Of a DNA stretch of 64,000 bases, positions 29,653 to 39,453 are shown piece by piece (the stretch's first letter is position 1; each line of letters begins with the position of its first letter). The DNA lies in contig OZ257144.1 in assembly GCA_965279205.1 (NCBI GenBank), forward strand, positions 3,348,001 to 3,412,000, read 5' to 3'. The notes under the pieces are model-generated. The model saw only the letters and a program-made list of their open reading frames with translations, did no database searches and was not told where the DNA came from. Source of the stretch: UBA7672 sp965279205 (GTDB lineage Bacteria; Pseudomonadota; Alphaproteobacteria; Caulobacterales; Hyphomonadaceae). A program made the position numbers and the translations under genes.

Positions 29653-30918
29653 ATGCGGGAGGGGCCGATAGCCGATTCCGGTGGCGGTCTTTTCCGCATT
29701 CTCGATCTGACGGCCGCCAATCCGTCCGCGCGCGCTGATCCGCATCCGCGCCTAGCCGAATTGCGGGCGCAATGTCCGCTTCATCGCGATGAAGAAGGCG
29801 GCGCCTGGTTCGTCGGCCGCATGGCGGATGCACGCGCAATTTTCCTCGACAACTCCCATTTCAAGAATCCCGAGCACGCGGAGCCTGCCGCCGTGGCCAT
29901 CCGCCGTCGCCGGGCCACGGTGCCCGCAGGCCTCGCTTTCCCGGACGACCAGCGCTCCTCGCTGCTCGAACTCGACGGCGAAGAGCATGCACGCGTGCGC
30001 GGCCCGCTTGTGCAACCACTCTATGCCCGCATCGCCGGCTTTGAACCCGTCTGCATCCGCATCGTCGACCAGGCGCTCGACCGCCTCGAAGGCAAACACG
30101 AGTTCGACCTCATGAAGGAAATCGCCGAGCCCGTCCCCGTGGCCTGCATCGGCAATATCCTCGGCGTACCGGAGGATCGCCTCGCCTCGTTCCGCGAATG
30201 GCTCGACGGCATCATCCAGTCCTTCAACCCCAACCGCACGCCGGAGGAAGTGGCTGCGCTTGTCGCCGCATCCAACGGGCTCAGCACTTTCATGCGCGAG
30301 ACCTTTGCTGCGAGGAAGCTCGACCCACGCGATGATCTCCTCACCGACATGGCCCGCATCCAGGCAGGCGGCGCGCCGCTGACGGATGTCGAGATCACCT
30401 TCAACCTGCGCACGCTGCTGGTCGCCGGAAACGTCACGACCACCGACCTGATTGGCAACGCCGTGTATCTCATCCTCACCCATCCGGATCAGCGTGCCGC
30501 CCTCGAAGCCGACGCCTCGCTCTGGCTGACTGCCGTGGACGAGACCCTGAGATACGAGCCACCAGTCGACTTCACCTGGCGCATCGCCTCGCGCGAGCTG
30601 GAGCTGTCCGGTTGTCCGGTCGCACAGGGCGCAGCGCTCAACGTCTTCATCCGATCCGCCAACCGCGACGAGACGGCCTTCGAACGCGCTGACTCATTCG
30701 ACGTCACCCGGAAGAATGCTGCGCGGCATCTGGCGTTCGGCGGCGGCGCTCACATCTGCCCCGGTGCGCCGCTTGCGCGCATGGAAGCGCGGCATGTGCT
30801 CGCTCGCCTCTTCCATCGTTTCCCGAAGCTTCGCCTTGCCGATCCGGACGCCGCCCCGCACTGGCGCAGGCTTCCCGGCTTTCGTGGACTCGAAAGCCTC
30901 AGAGTTCGCATGGGCTAA
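29653..30918 (+). CDS. Cytochrome P450
   Basis: A 421-residue soluble bacterial P450. The heme loop FGGGAHICPGAPLAR supplies the Cys ligand; the ExxR pair is in ETLRYEPP. The I-helix reads LLVAGNVTTTDLIGN: the acidic residue usual before Thr is Val here, which may change proton delivery. It should oxidise a lipid or terpenoid-like substrate; no ferredoxin gene is adjacent. Start is the ATG at 29653, with a GTG 21 bp upstream as alternative. Confidence 0.93.
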   Translation: MREGPIADSGGGLFRILDLTAANPSARADPHPRLAELRAQCPLHRDEEGGAWFVGRMADARAIFLDNSHFKNPEHAEPAAVAIRRRRATVPAGLAFPDDQRSSLLELDGEEHARVRGPLVQPLYARIAGFEPVCIRIVDQALDRLEGKHEFDLMKEIAEPVPVACIGNILGVPEDRLASFREWLDGIIQSFNPNRTPEEVAALVAASNGLSTFMRETFAARKLDPRDDLLTDMARIQAGGAPLTDVEITFNLRTLLVAGNVTTTDLIGNAVYLILTHPDQRAALEADASLWLTAVDETLRYEPPVDFTWRIASRELELSGCPVAQGAALNVFIRSANRDETAFERADSFDVTRKNAARHLAFGGGAHICPGAPLARMEARHVLARLFHRFPKLRLADPDAAPHWRRLPGFRGLESLRVRMG

Positions 30919-31049
30919 CCAGGCGAAACCGCCGCGCTTTCAACGCGGAACCTTGGTTCCGTGCGCTGGATCCAATTGAAACCGGAACCCCTCGCCGCGC
31001 GCTTCGTTAGACCTGCACGAACGACCGGACGACTTTGAGGACGCTTCCC

Positions 31050-31406
31050 ATGTCTGCCATCAAGACGCTCTTCTGCGCTGCCGTTTCGAGCCTCTCGCTC
31101 GCAGCGTGCTCGACAACCGACAACTGGGATCCCTCCCAACGCAACGCTGCGGTCGGCGGCGCGATCGGCGCTGCTGCAGGCGCTGCGATTTCCGACAATG
31201 ATCTGGAAGGAGCTCTGATTGGAGGCGCGATTGGCGCCGCGATTGGATACTACACTGGATGCCAGGAACAGGGTGGCTGCTTTGTCGGCGGGAAACAGGT
31301 CGCGAACCGCGGCGACCTCGTCTACGACAGGGACGACCGCAGATACTATTACGTCGACCGCAACACCGGCCGCACCTACTGGGAAAACGGCGAATACCGC
31401 GGCTAG
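31050..31406 (+). CDS. Glycine-zipper lipoprotein
   Basis: A 118-residue envelope protein with a lipoprotein signal (lipobox LSLAAC-S). Residues about 35-70 form a glycine-zipper repeat (AVGGAIGAAAGAAI, LIGGAIGAAIGYYTG), seen in outer-membrane lipoproteins such as the SlyB/Rick_17kDa type. The C-terminal part is polar (RRYYYVDRNTGRTYWENGEYRG). GAGGA precedes the ATG at 31050; the TTG 15 bp earlier is less likely. Confidence 0.85.
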   Translation: MSAIKTLFCAAVSSLSLAACSTTDNWDPSQRNAAVGGAIGAAAGAAISDNDLEGALIGGAIGAAIGYYTGCQEQGGCFVGGKQVANRGDLVYDRDDRRYYYVDRNTGRTYWENGEYRG

Positions 31407-31579
31407 AACAACAACAATTGTAACCACAACCACCACCCTCCCCACCCAACGTCGTGATCCATCAGCGAGGCGCTGCTCTGACGAGAGCGGCGCCTTTTTG
31501 CGTTCCGCAGCGTGCGCTACCGGATTGAGCATCTCCGCAAAAGCGCGCACTCTGCGCCAGCTCGGATCGGGAGGGTCGG

Positions 31580-31987
31580 ATGCGGAGACTCGCAACAATA
31601 GCACTGGCGGCCGGGATTTGCGTCGCTGGCGAGGCATGGGCGCAGACGACACGCGAAGTCATGGTCTATTTCGGCTCTGACTCCATAAAAATGGCCGACG
31701 AGGCCGAGGCTGTCGTTATGGAAGCGCGGAGCATCGCCCTCAATTGCGACGCCACGGCGATCCGCATCGTGGGACACGACGATTCAGGCCGCCTGCCGGA
31801 AGCATCCAGATACCAGTCAGAGCAGCGCGCCGAGAATGTGCGAAAGTTGATGACCGAGGGAAATTACTTCGATCCCAAGATCTTTCAGACGGAGCATCGC
31901 GGGGCTGACGATCCCGTCGTGAAAACTCCGATTGGCGCCAGAGAACCGCTCAACCGGCGCGTCGTCATCACGATCACCTGCAAATAG
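31580..31987 (+). CDS. OmpA-type domain periplasmic protein
   Basis: A 135-residue exported protein with a signal peptide ending near AWAQ. The rest resembles a peptidoglycan-binding OmpA C-terminal fold: MVYFGSDSIKMADEAE, IRIVGHDDSGRLPEASRYQSE, and REPLNRRVVITITC near the end. The usual Asp/Arg diaminopimelate contacts are only partly visible. GGGAGG precedes the ATG. It may anchor to or sense the cell wall. Confidence 0.8.
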   Translation: MRRLATIALAAGICVAGEAWAQTTREVMVYFGSDSIKMADEAEAVVMEARSIALNCDATAIRIVGHDDSGRLPEASRYQSEQRAENVRKLMTEGNYFDPKIFQTEHRGADDPVVKTPIGAREPLNRRVVITITCK

Positions 31988-32012
31988 CCCGCTCACAGTC
32001 TTCGGAGGCGTC

Positions 32013-32921
32013 ATGCGCTCTACCCTCGCTCTTTTTGCTCTGGCGATCGCTGCCTGCCAGTCGCCGTCCGCGACCGTGTCCGCCATACCTGCCGCGCCCG
32101 AAGGCAACACCGCCTCGCCTGCCGACATCCTCGCCGCGTCGAAGCCCGAGGAGTGGCGCAGGCTCGATCCCGAAAACACGCTCTACATGGATTTCCCCAA
32201 GGGTCGCGTCGTGATCGAGATGGCGCCGGAATTCTCGCCAAAGCACGTCGCCAATGTGAAGGCGCTCTCGCGCGAGGGCTATTTCGTCAACGGCGCCGTC
32301 ACGCGCGTGCAGGACAATTTCGTTGCGCAATGGGCTCAGGCCGCGGAGCCGCCGCGCCCGCCCAAGGTCGGCGTCGAAAAACTGAACGCCGAATTCTTTG
32401 TCCCCCGCACAGGCGTACCCTTCAACGTGCTGCCGGATCCGGACACCTACGCCAGCGAGATCGGCTTCTCGAACGGTTTCCCTGTCGCGCGCGACGCGAC
32501 CTCGATGTGGATCACCCACTGCTATGGCGTTGTCGGCGTCGGCCGCGAGAATGACGAGAACTCGGGCGGCGGCACGGAACTCTACACAGTTATCGGCCAG
32601 TCGCCCCGCAACCTCGACCGCCAGCTCACCATTCTCGGCCGTGTTGTGCAGGGAATGGAGATCCTCTCGTCGCTGCCGCGCGGCACAGGCGACATTGGCT
32701 TCTACAAGACGCCGGCTGAGAACGTGCACTATACTGACATCAAGGTGGCGGCGGACGTGCCCGCCGCGCAGCGCACCAATCTCGAAACCCTGCGTACCGA
32801 CAGCGCGACGTTCAACACGCTGGTGAATTCACGGCGCTGGCGGAAGGACGATTTCTACAAACACCCGGTCGGCCGCATCGGCCTGTGCAACATCACAGTA
32901 CCGGTACGCGCGGCGCCATAG
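32013..32921 (+). CDS. Cyclophilin-type peptidylprolyl isomerase lipoprotein
   Basis: A 302-residue lipid-anchored protein (lipobox LAIAAC-Q) with a cyclophilin fold: PENTLYMDFPKGRVVIEMAPEF, then VTRVQDNFVAQWAQAAEPPR, and ELYTVIGQSPRNLDRQLTILG. It should speed proline isomerisation during periplasmic folding. The ATG at 32013 has GGAGG upstream. Its 3' end overlaps the convergent membrane-protein gene by 29 bp. Confidence 0.88.
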   Translation: MRSTLALFALAIAACQSPSATVSAIPAAPEGNTASPADILAASKPEEWRRLDPENTLYMDFPKGRVVIEMAPEFSPKHVANVKALSREGYFVNGAVTRVQDNFVAQWAQAAEPPRPPKVGVEKLNAEFFVPRTGVPFNVLPDPDTYASEIGFSNGFPVARDATSMWITHCYGVVGVGRENDENSGGGTELYTVIGQSPRNLDRQLTILGRVVQGMEILSSLPRGTGDIGFYKTPAENVHYTDIKVAADVPAAQRTNLETLRTDSATFNTLVNSRRWRKDDFYKHPVGRIGLCNITVPVRAAP

Positions 32922-33474
32922 GCGCCGGCACGCCGTTCGGCATCGGCGTCAGCTCCTGGTGCTTCGGCGGATCGATCACGTCCCGGAACAGGTAGCCCAG
33001 GCCCACGATCGCCCCGAGGGTCGCCAGCGCGATCAGCGCTAGCACGATCGGCCGCACCGCGCGGCGCAGCACGACTTCGAGGGCGATGATCCAGTCATTG
33101 GCCGGCCCCTGGTCCTCTGGCCGTGTCTGCAGCAGCGCCCATAGGGCAAGACCCGACAGCGCCGTCCCGATCGGCACGGCTACCGCCAGCAGCGCCGATT
33201 CCATCCAGATCACGCCGCGCGCCCACGTCCAGCCTTTCAACAGCCCGATGCCGCCGATCAGCGACGGAATGAAATAGACGACCGCCAGACCGCCAAAGAT
33301 CGCGAAGATCGAACCGGCAATGCTGTAGAGCGCGGGATCGCGCGGCAGGATCGCTCCCAGGAACAGCAGCACACCGACGCCCAGCCCCAGTGCGCCGACC
33401 ACGATATGCGCCCACGCCAGCACGCGAATGCGCCAGTCGAGCTTCACTTGCCCGTTTGTCGTCCCTGATCCCAT
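32893..33474 (-). CDS. Unknown four-helix membrane protein
   Basis: A 193-residue inner-membrane protein with about four helices (residues 16-42, 50-80, 85-112, 140-165), a short N-terminal cytoplasmic end and a Pro-rich C-terminal tail (PPKHQELTPMPNGVPAPMAP). No family recognised. It is convergent with the cyclophilin gene, overlapping 29 bp. Confidence 0.72.
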   Translation of the reverse strand: MGSGTTNGQVKLDWRIRVLAWAHIVVGALGLGVGVLLFLGAILPRDPALYSIAGSIFAIFGGLAVVYFIPSLIGGIGLLKGWTWARGVIWMESALLAVAVPIGTALSGLALWALLQTRPEDQGPANDWIIALEVVLRRAVRPIVLALIALATLGAIVGLGYLFRDVIDPPKHQELTPMPNGVPAPMAPRVPVL

Positions 33475-33595
33475 ACGGACGCGGTAGGTTTCACCGGCAA
33501 TTTGCGCAAGCTCCAGCGCTTCAAATTTTCCCCGTGCAGCGCCGGAACCCTCAGGCTATGAGGACGCCCATTCACTTCATTTGCGGGGAGCGCAC

Positions 33596-34111
33596 ATGAC
33601 CGTCGCCATTTCCACCATTCTCAAAGGCGCAAGCGCCCAGACCCTTGGTGCTCTTGGAGGCCTCCTCAAGAAGGGCGCCGACCACGCCGCCAATGCCAAG
33701 CTGCCGGAAGAGGTGTTCCTCAACTTCCGTCTCTTCCCGGACATGTTCCCGCTCTCGCGCCAGGTCCAGATTGCAACGGATCAGGTCACGCGCGGCGCCG
33801 CCCGCCTTGCCGGCGTCGATCTGCCTTCCTTCCCCGACGTCGAAACCTCCTTCGCGCAGCTGATCGAGCGCACCCAGAAGGCCAACGCTTACTGCCAGGC
33901 AGCGTCGTCCGAAGCGATGGACAAGCGCGCCGAGACCACGATCAACATTCCGATCGGCGGCGGCCAGGAGATGCCGATGACGTGCACCGTCTACCTGTCA
34001 TCCTTCGTCTTCCCGAACCTCTACTTCCACGCCGCGACCGCCTACAACATCCTCCGCCACAACGGCGTTACCCTCGGCAAGCGCGACTTCCTGCGCCCGC
34101 CGGGACAATAG
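33596..34111 (+). CDS. DUF1993 family protein
   Basis: A 171-residue soluble protein that matches the DUF1993 pattern (DinB-like four-helix bundle): FLNFRLFPDMFPLSRQVQIA and PNLYFHAATAYNILRHNGV near the C-terminus. DinB-like proteins often bind metals through histidines; only two candidate His are clear. Function unknown. A GGGGAG site precedes the ATG. Confidence 0.88.
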   Translation: MTVAISTILKGASAQTLGALGGLLKKGADHAANAKLPEEVFLNFRLFPDMFPLSRQVQIATDQVTRGAARLAGVDLPSFPDVETSFAQLIERTQKANAYCQAASSEAMDKRAETTINIPIGGGQEMPMTCTVYLSSFVFPNLYFHAATAYNILRHNGVTLGKRDFLRPPGQ

Positions 34112-34197
34112 AAGACCGCCGAAGCGCCTCCGCCGGTTGACTCCAAAGCGTCATCAAGTCGTCCTAACGTCCGCGACTTGACCGGGAGGCGGACGTC

Positions 34198-35823
34198 ATG
34201 AGTTTCATCATCAATCGTCGCGGGCTTCTTGCAGGCGCGGGAAGCGGGTTGATCCTCGCCACCCTCCCCGGCAGGGCATTCGCCGCGCCGCTCACCGGCT
34301 TCACGCATGGCGTCGCTTCCGGCGATCCGGACCAGAGCAGCGTCACCTTGTGGACGCGCTACGTCGCCGCCGCGCCGACGATCCTGCGCATCGAGGTCGC
34401 CGAGGACGAAGCCTTCAGGACAATCGTCATCGCTGGCGAGACCGAAGCCTCGCCCGTCAACGATCATTGCACCCACACCCGCCCCCCGGGGCTCCAGCCC
34501 GGCCGCTGGTATTATTACCGCTTCACTGCGCCGGGCGGAGAGACCTCCGAAACCGGCCGCACCCGCACCCTGCCCGCCGCTGGCGCCGACCGCTTCCGCA
34601 TCGCCGTTTTCTCCTGCTCCAACGGCACGTCGGGCTGGTTCAACGCGTATGCGCATGCCGCCGCGCGCGACGACATCGACCTCGCGCTCCACACCGGCGA
34701 CTACATCTACGAATCTCACGTCACACGTGCCGACGCAGCCCCCGGCCTCGCGCAACTGCGCGGCCTCGCTCCTGCGGGAGAGATCGTAGCCCTCGCCGAC
34801 TACCGCCAGCGGTATGCCAGCTATCGCAACGATCCTGATCTCGCGGCGCTGCATCGCCGCCTGCCGATGATCGCGGTGTGGGACGACCACGAGACGGCGA
34901 ACAATTCATGGGCCACCGGCGCCGCCGCGCACGACCCCGCCACGGAGGGCGACTGGGAGACACGCAAGGTCGCCGGCGTCCGCGCCTGGCGCGAATGGTT
35001 GCCGATGAGTCAGGACGCGTATGGCGCGCACCAGATCGGCGATCTCGCGACACTCTTGCGTCTCGAAACGCGTCTCATCGGCCGCACCAAGCAGCTGGAC
35101 GATGATCTCGACACGCTGTTCGCCTCCGGCGGCGACATCCCCGGGAAACTTTCCGCCTTCGGCACGGGCCCGCTCGCGGACGCCAAACGCTCGATGATGG
35201 GCGCGGAGCAGGAACGCTGGCTCGCCGAAGCGCTGAAAGCTTCCACAGGTGCAGGCGCGCGCTGGCAGATCCTCGCCCAGCAGGTCATCATGGGCCCGAC
35301 ACAGTTCCCGAAGCTGAGCCCGTCGTGGGTCAACGGCCCGATCCCGCCCGAGATGCAGGCCGACATCGCCCGCCGCAATGCCATGACCGACGCGGGCCTG
35401 CCCTACTCGTTCGACAAGTGGGACGGTTATCCCGCGGCCCGCCAGCGCCTCTACGACAGCGCCCGCGCCGCTGGCGCCAACCTCGTCACGCTCACCGGCG
35501 ACAGCCACAATGCCTGGGCGTTCGACCTTGCCGACGCCCATGGCCCGGTCGGCGTCGAATTCGCCGGCCAGAGCATTTCCTCCTTCGGCTTCGAGCGTCG
35601 CTTCAACGGTGATCAAGCACGCCTGGCATCGGACTTCATCGCCGCGAACCCCGCACTGAAATGGATCGACACCAGCCAGCGCGGCTATTTCACGCTCGAC
35701 ATCACGCGCGACCGCATCGAAGCCGAATACGTCTTCGTACCGGCCGTGGGCAGCCGCTCGACCAGCGAGACCGGCCGGAAGAAGATCACCGTCGCCCACG
35801 GCGCAAGGAAGCTGGCTGTCTAG
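34198..35823 (+). CDS. PhoD-type alkaline phosphatase, Tat-exported
   Basis: A 541-residue metallophosphatase. The N-terminus has the twin-arginine signal NRRGLLAGAG (Arg 7-8) and a cleavage region near GRAFA, so it is folded before export to the periplasm. Metal-binding segments include LHTGDYIYE, IAVWDDHE (DDHETANN) and LTGDSHNAW. PhoD enzymes release phosphate from phosphodiesters and monoesters using Fe/Ca. GGGAGG precedes the ATG. It is convergent with the phytase-like gene, 11 bp away. Confidence 0.93.
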   Translation: MSFIINRRGLLAGAGSGLILATLPGRAFAAPLTGFTHGVASGDPDQSSVTLWTRYVAAAPTILRIEVAEDEAFRTIVIAGETEASPVNDHCTHTRPPGLQPGRWYYYRFTAPGGETSETGRTRTLPAAGADRFRIAVFSCSNGTSGWFNAYAHAAARDDIDLALHTGDYIYESHVTRADAAPGLAQLRGLAPAGEIVALADYRQRYASYRNDPDLAALHRRLPMIAVWDDHETANNSWATGAAAHDPATEGDWETRKVAGVRAWREWLPMSQDAYGAHQIGDLATLLRLETRLIGRTKQLDDDLDTLFASGGDIPGKLSAFGTGPLADAKRSMMGAEQERWLAEALKASTGAGARWQILAQQVIMGPTQFPKLSPSWVNGPIPPEMQADIARRNAMTDAGLPYSFDKWDGYPAARQRLYDSARAAGANLVTLTGDSHNAWAFDLADAHGPVGVEFAGQSISSFGFERRFNGDQARLASDFIAANPALKWIDTSQRGYFTLDITRDRIEAEYVFVPAVGSRSTSETGRKKITVAHGARKLAV

Positions 35824-35834
35824 AGGCGCGCTGA

Positions 35835-36941
35835 TCAGGCCCCCGGCGCAACCCGCCAGAACTCCGTGGCTGCGCCTTCGACGCCGAAATCATTGTCCGA
35901 GACGAGCAGGATCTCCCCGGAGGGCAGCAGCACCATGCCCTCCATGTCCGACCCCATCTCTGGATGATCGTCGCTGGAGAACAGCAGACGCTTCTCCGGC
36001 AGCCGCGCGAGATCGGCTTCGTAGAGCTTGGTCGTATGCGCGATGCGTTCGAGGACGATGAGGCGGTCGTCTCCCGTCCACGCGAACTCGCAGATTTTCA
36101 CGTCGCCCGCCGAGACCTTCCGCCGTGCTGCATCGCGCCAAAAGCTTGAAGGCTCATCGAACGGATAGCGCCACTCACCTGCCAGCGCGCCCGTTCGCGC
36201 GTTCAGCTTCCACACTGGCGCCGAGCGCTCGTCCTCGCCAACCAGCGCGCTCTGGAACCCGACATAGAGCCACGCCCCATCCACCGAGACGCACAGTGCC
36301 TCGAACCCGCGATTCGCTCTTCGCCGCATCGCAGCCTCAGGCAAGACGCCGCGCACGATCAGATCAAGATGCGCGAGCACCAGCTCCTGCCCCGCCGGGA
36401 CCCATCGTTCGGTCACGACGCCTTCCGCATCCACCTTCAGAAGCGACGGGCCATATTCCTCCGCGACAAAGAACCCACCATCTGGCGTCGCGGCGATCGC
36501 TTCGGTATCCGCGCCAAGTACGTCGGTTCCAAGCGGCCGGCCCTGCATGTCGAACACCGCTTCCATCGTGTCGCCTGGAAGCGGCAGTCCGGAGAAGCGC
36601 CGCGTCCTCGTCCTCAACGGCCAGCTGCGCGACCAGACAACGCAGCCATCGGAGATCAACAGCTCATGTATTTCGGGACCCTGATCAGGCCTCGGCATGA
36701 TCTTGGCGTCACGCACGGCCCGGAGATGTTCAAGGCCAGTGAGGCCGTAGTCGCCGATCGCGCTTGAAACGAACAGGTTCGGCCCGCGGTCGGTCACCGC
36801 AAACACGTGGCCCGCTGCATCGCTTGGACGCTGCGAAAGGCCAGAACCCAGCCCCACTGTCAGTTGCAGCGTCGCTTTCGGAAGATCTATCGCCTCTTGT
36901 GGAATGTCGCGCCACGCAAGCCGCTCTACGCGCGCGACCAT
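35835..36941 (-). CDS. Phytase-like esterase family protein
   Basis: A 368-residue protein with beta-propeller repeats (DRGPNLFVSS; DTEAIAATPDGGFFVAEEYGPSLLK; SDMEGMVLLPSGEILLVSDND). The pattern matches the 'esterase-like activity of phytase' domain. It may hydrolyse phosphate or phenolic esters. No signal peptide is seen with the ATG at 36941; the upstream in-frame stretch is the complement of the Gly-rich end of the previous gene. It starts one base after the stop of the coiled-coil gene and may be the last gene of that operon. Confidence 0.8.
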   Translation of the reverse strand: MVARVERLAWRDIPQEAIDLPKATLQLTVGLGSGLSQRPSDAAGHVFAVTDRGPNLFVSSAIGDYGLTGLEHLRAVRDAKIMPRPDQGPEIHELLISDGCVVWSRSWPLRTRTRRFSGLPLPGDTMEAVFDMQGRPLGTDVLGADTEAIAATPDGGFFVAEEYGPSLLKVDAEGVVTERWVPAGQELVLAHLDLIVRGVLPEAAMRRRANRGFEALCVSVDGAWLYVGFQSALVGEDERSAPVWKLNARTGALAGEWRYPFDEPSSFWRDAARRKVSAGDVKICEFAWTGDDRLIVLERIAHTTKLYEADLARLPEKRLLFSSDDHPEMGSDMEGMVLLPSGEILLVSDNDFGVEGAATEFWRVAPGA

Positions 36942-36942
36942 G

Positions 36943-38481
36943 TCAGAACCGGCCGCCGGTCTTGAAGCCACCACCACCGCCAATGCGGCCGCCCGTCTTG
37001 AAGCCACCGCCAGAGCTTCCGCCACCGCCAAAGCCGCCGCCGCCCCAGCCTCCACCTCCGCCGCCCCACCGGCTCCCCCGCGTCGCCGCCTTGATCACCT
37101 CACCGATGATGACGCCTGCAACCACATCGCCAACGCCAATGCTGCGACCACGCCGCGGGCCGCCAAAATAATCGTCATCATTGCGCGGCGCCTGCTGCAC
37201 CGTGGCCTGGATCGCGCGCCACAGCGCGTTGCCATCCGGCGCCGGTCCCTTGCCATAGGCCTCGATCGCCGCCTCAAACGCGCCGCGCAGCACCATAACA
37301 TAGGGACCGTCGAGCCCGGCATCCTTGAACCGCTGACGCACCTGTTCGAGCGTTTCCGAGCCGACGCGGCGGCGCGCCGGCAGTGCTTCCACATTGCGCC
37401 AGTTCACTTCCATCTGCAGTTCTTCGGTGCGGATCTTGATCAACGCATCGACGATGCGGTCGTCGTCAGGCGTCGTGGTTTCCGCCGCCAGAACTTTGAG
37501 ATCCGGGAAGCTTGCCTTCGCCAGCCCCGCCTCAATCACCAACCGCGCCTGCTCCTGGGGACCTGCATCGCCACTCGCCGCGCGTTCCTGCTGCAGCCGA
37601 AGATTCGAATGCTTCGCTTCGGCGGCGGCCAACGTATCATCCAGCGCCTTGAGCTTCGTCTTGGCTGCGTCCAGCTCTTCCGACAACTTGCCCGCGCCGC
37701 GCGCCTGCAGCTGCTGCGACTCGAACCGCTCGATCGCCGCCTGCGCCTCCGCCTCTTCCAGCTTCATACTGGCAAGGTGTTCCGCGATGCGATCGGGCAA
37801 CTCCGTCAGCCGAGCATAGTTCAGATAGGCGTCGTCATACCGGCACAGTTTCGCGACCCACCCGTCGAGCATTCGCGACAGGCCGCCCTTGCTATAGTCC
37901 GGCGTCCGGAACTTCCGTTCCCACAGGTAGGAGAACAGCGGATCGCCCTCATAGGGCTTGCCCTTCTCCAGCCTGTCCGTCTTCGCCAGTTCCAGCTTCT
38001 GCTCGGCCCGGATCGCAACCGACCGCGCATCCTCGAAGCCCTGCTTCAGCGCGATATAGCCCGGGTCCGCCTGCACATCCTGCTCGACCTGCGCGATCAG
38101 CGACTCGTAAGCGTGCAGCGCCGCATCGACTTCCGCCTCGCCTGCCCGGCGTGCGGCTTCCGCGTCTCCCAGCGTCGCTTCCGCCTTCGCCACATCGCCA
38201 CCGATGGTCGACAGGAATGTCTCGTGGTCCGCCAGCAGGCGCTCGGCTTCCTTTTCCGCCGCAGAAAGCGAGTCATCCGCGCCTGCCTTGATAACGTCGA
38301 GCCGCATGCGCGCCAGCTCGCGATAGCCCTCGGACTTCATCCGCGCGAGGTCCGTACGCCGCCGCCCATGTCCTTCCGCCGCCTGCGCTGCCGCGTCGAA
38401 TTCCGCCCGCGCGCCAGCCGTCAGCGTGTCCAGCCTGTGGAGCGCGTCGCGTCCGGAAATGACATCGTCATACGCGCCCAT
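36943..38481 (-). CDS. Coiled-coil protein with Gly-rich C-terminal repeats
   Basis: A 512-residue protein of unknown function. Residues about 1-330 are mostly helical and Ala/Glu-rich (EAEAQAAIERFESQQLQARG), likely coiled coil. Residues about 340-430 are a small globular part. The end is low-complexity glycine with a repeated GGGFKTGGR unit. No membrane helix is clear. Its ATG overlaps the stop of the DUF6384-like gene by one base (TGATG), so translation is coupled. Part of a four-gene minus-strand operon. Confidence 0.82.
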   Translation of the reverse strand: MGAYDDVISGRDALHRLDTLTAGARAEFDAAAQAAEGHGRRRTDLARMKSEGYRELARMRLDVIKAGADDSLSAAEKEAERLLADHETFLSTIGGDVAKAEATLGDAEAARRAGEAEVDAALHAYESLIAQVEQDVQADPGYIALKQGFEDARSVAIRAEQKLELAKTDRLEKGKPYEGDPLFSYLWERKFRTPDYSKGGLSRMLDGWVAKLCRYDDAYLNYARLTELPDRIAEHLASMKLEEAEAQAAIERFESQQLQARGAGKLSEELDAAKTKLKALDDTLAAAEAKHSNLRLQQERAASGDAGPQEQARLVIEAGLAKASFPDLKVLAAETTTPDDDRIVDALIKIRTEELQMEVNWRNVEALPARRRVGSETLEQVRQRFKDAGLDGPYVMVLRGAFEAAIEAYGKGPAPDGNALWRAIQATVQQAPRNDDDYFGGPRRGRSIGVGDVVAGVIIGEVIKAATRGSRWGGGGGGWGGGGFGGGGSSGGGFKTGGRIGGGGGFKTGGRF

Positions 38482-39440
38482 CAGTCATCCCAGTCCGTAA
38501 GAGCGCCGCCGGGCACTGGCGTGTCCCACCGAGGCTCGAGCTCACCGCGCGCCTTGTGACCGAGGATGTCATTGGTGATGATGCCGCCCGACGCCGATTT
38601 TTCGGCCGCCATTCTGTCATACGTCTCCTTGTTGACGCGCTGGGCCCATTTCGAGACGTCTTTCGTCTTCTGGTTCTCGATGCTGGTAACCGGCACTTTG
38701 AGGACGCGCCCGCCGGGGGCCACCGCTTCCACGACGAGATAATAGTGCATGCCGCTCGGTCGGCTGGGATCCTGCCGCCAGAAACCGGAATCCTCGTCGG
38801 GACGAACGACGATGCGGACATCGTATTCCTGCGCCAGTTTCGCGTTGATATCCTTCAGCGTCGCCACCTGCGTGCGCGCTGCACCGTGATCGTCATTGGC
38901 GACAGCACGCTGGCCTTCGGCGGCAACGCTCGCAAGCTGCGCATCAACCACTGGATCGACGGCAAGTTGCTGACCTTCCGCCAGCAGCCGCGAAATCTCC
39001 GTCGGCATCCCCTTCCACTCATTCGCCTGCGGGATGGCCCAGAAAACCTGCCAGCCAACCACCAGAGCGGCGACCGCACCTGTGAACGTCATCGCCGCCG
39101 GAAACCATTTCCTGCGGCTGACATAGAGCTTCGCCAACTTCACCGGGAATGTGTCGGCCGGTGGCTTGTAGGCGAAACGCTGCTCGGCCAGCGCCTTGAC
39201 GCCGTCCTTCAGTATCTTCTCGGGGACCTCGATTCCTTGCGCGCCATAGATTTCCTTCAGCCGGGCAATCAGCTGTTCCTCGCGCGCGCTCTCGTTCAAC
39301 TCCTGATCAACGATCCGCACGCGATGGCGCAGCGTATCGACCACGTCCATGGCGAGCATCACGTCGTCGAGCTTGCGAGGTTCTTCCGGCAGGGCGGGAG
39401 CTGTTGCTCCCGCCTTCACCGGAACGGCTGTCTCACTCAT
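38481..39440 (-). CDS. DUF6384-like membrane-anchored protein
   Basis: A 319-residue protein with a soluble N-terminal helical domain (LDDVMLAMDVVDTLRHRVRIVDQELNESAREEQLIARL, residues about 24-75), one membrane helix near 125-148 (WFPAAMTFTGAVAALVVGWQVFW) and a C-terminal extracytoplasmic or peripheral domain. The N-terminal pattern is the one I associate with DUF6384; this should be checked. The ATG at 39440 starts 13 bp after the TelA-like gene's stop. It could anchor its operon partners to the membrane. Confidence 0.75.
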   Translation of the reverse strand: MSETAVPVKAGATAPALPEEPRKLDDVMLAMDVVDTLRHRVRIVDQELNESAREEQLIARLKEIYGAQGIEVPEKILKDGVKALAEQRFAYKPPADTFPVKLAKLYVSRRKWFPAAMTFTGAVAALVVGWQVFWAIPQANEWKGMPTEISRLLAEGQQLAVDPVVDAQLASVAAEGQRAVANDDHGAARTQVATLKDINAKLAQEYDVRIVVRPDEDSGFWRQDPSRPSGMHYYLVVEAVAPGGRVLKVPVTSIENQKTKDVSKWAQRVNKETYDRMAAEKSASGGIITNDILGHKARGELEPRWDTPVPGGALTDWDD

Positions 39441-39453
39441 GAGGCCATGCTCA

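Noticed and set aside
36904..38559. 551-aa plus-strand frame over the coiled-coil gene
   Set aside because: Shadow of the minus-strand gene, which has correct coupling to its neighbours.
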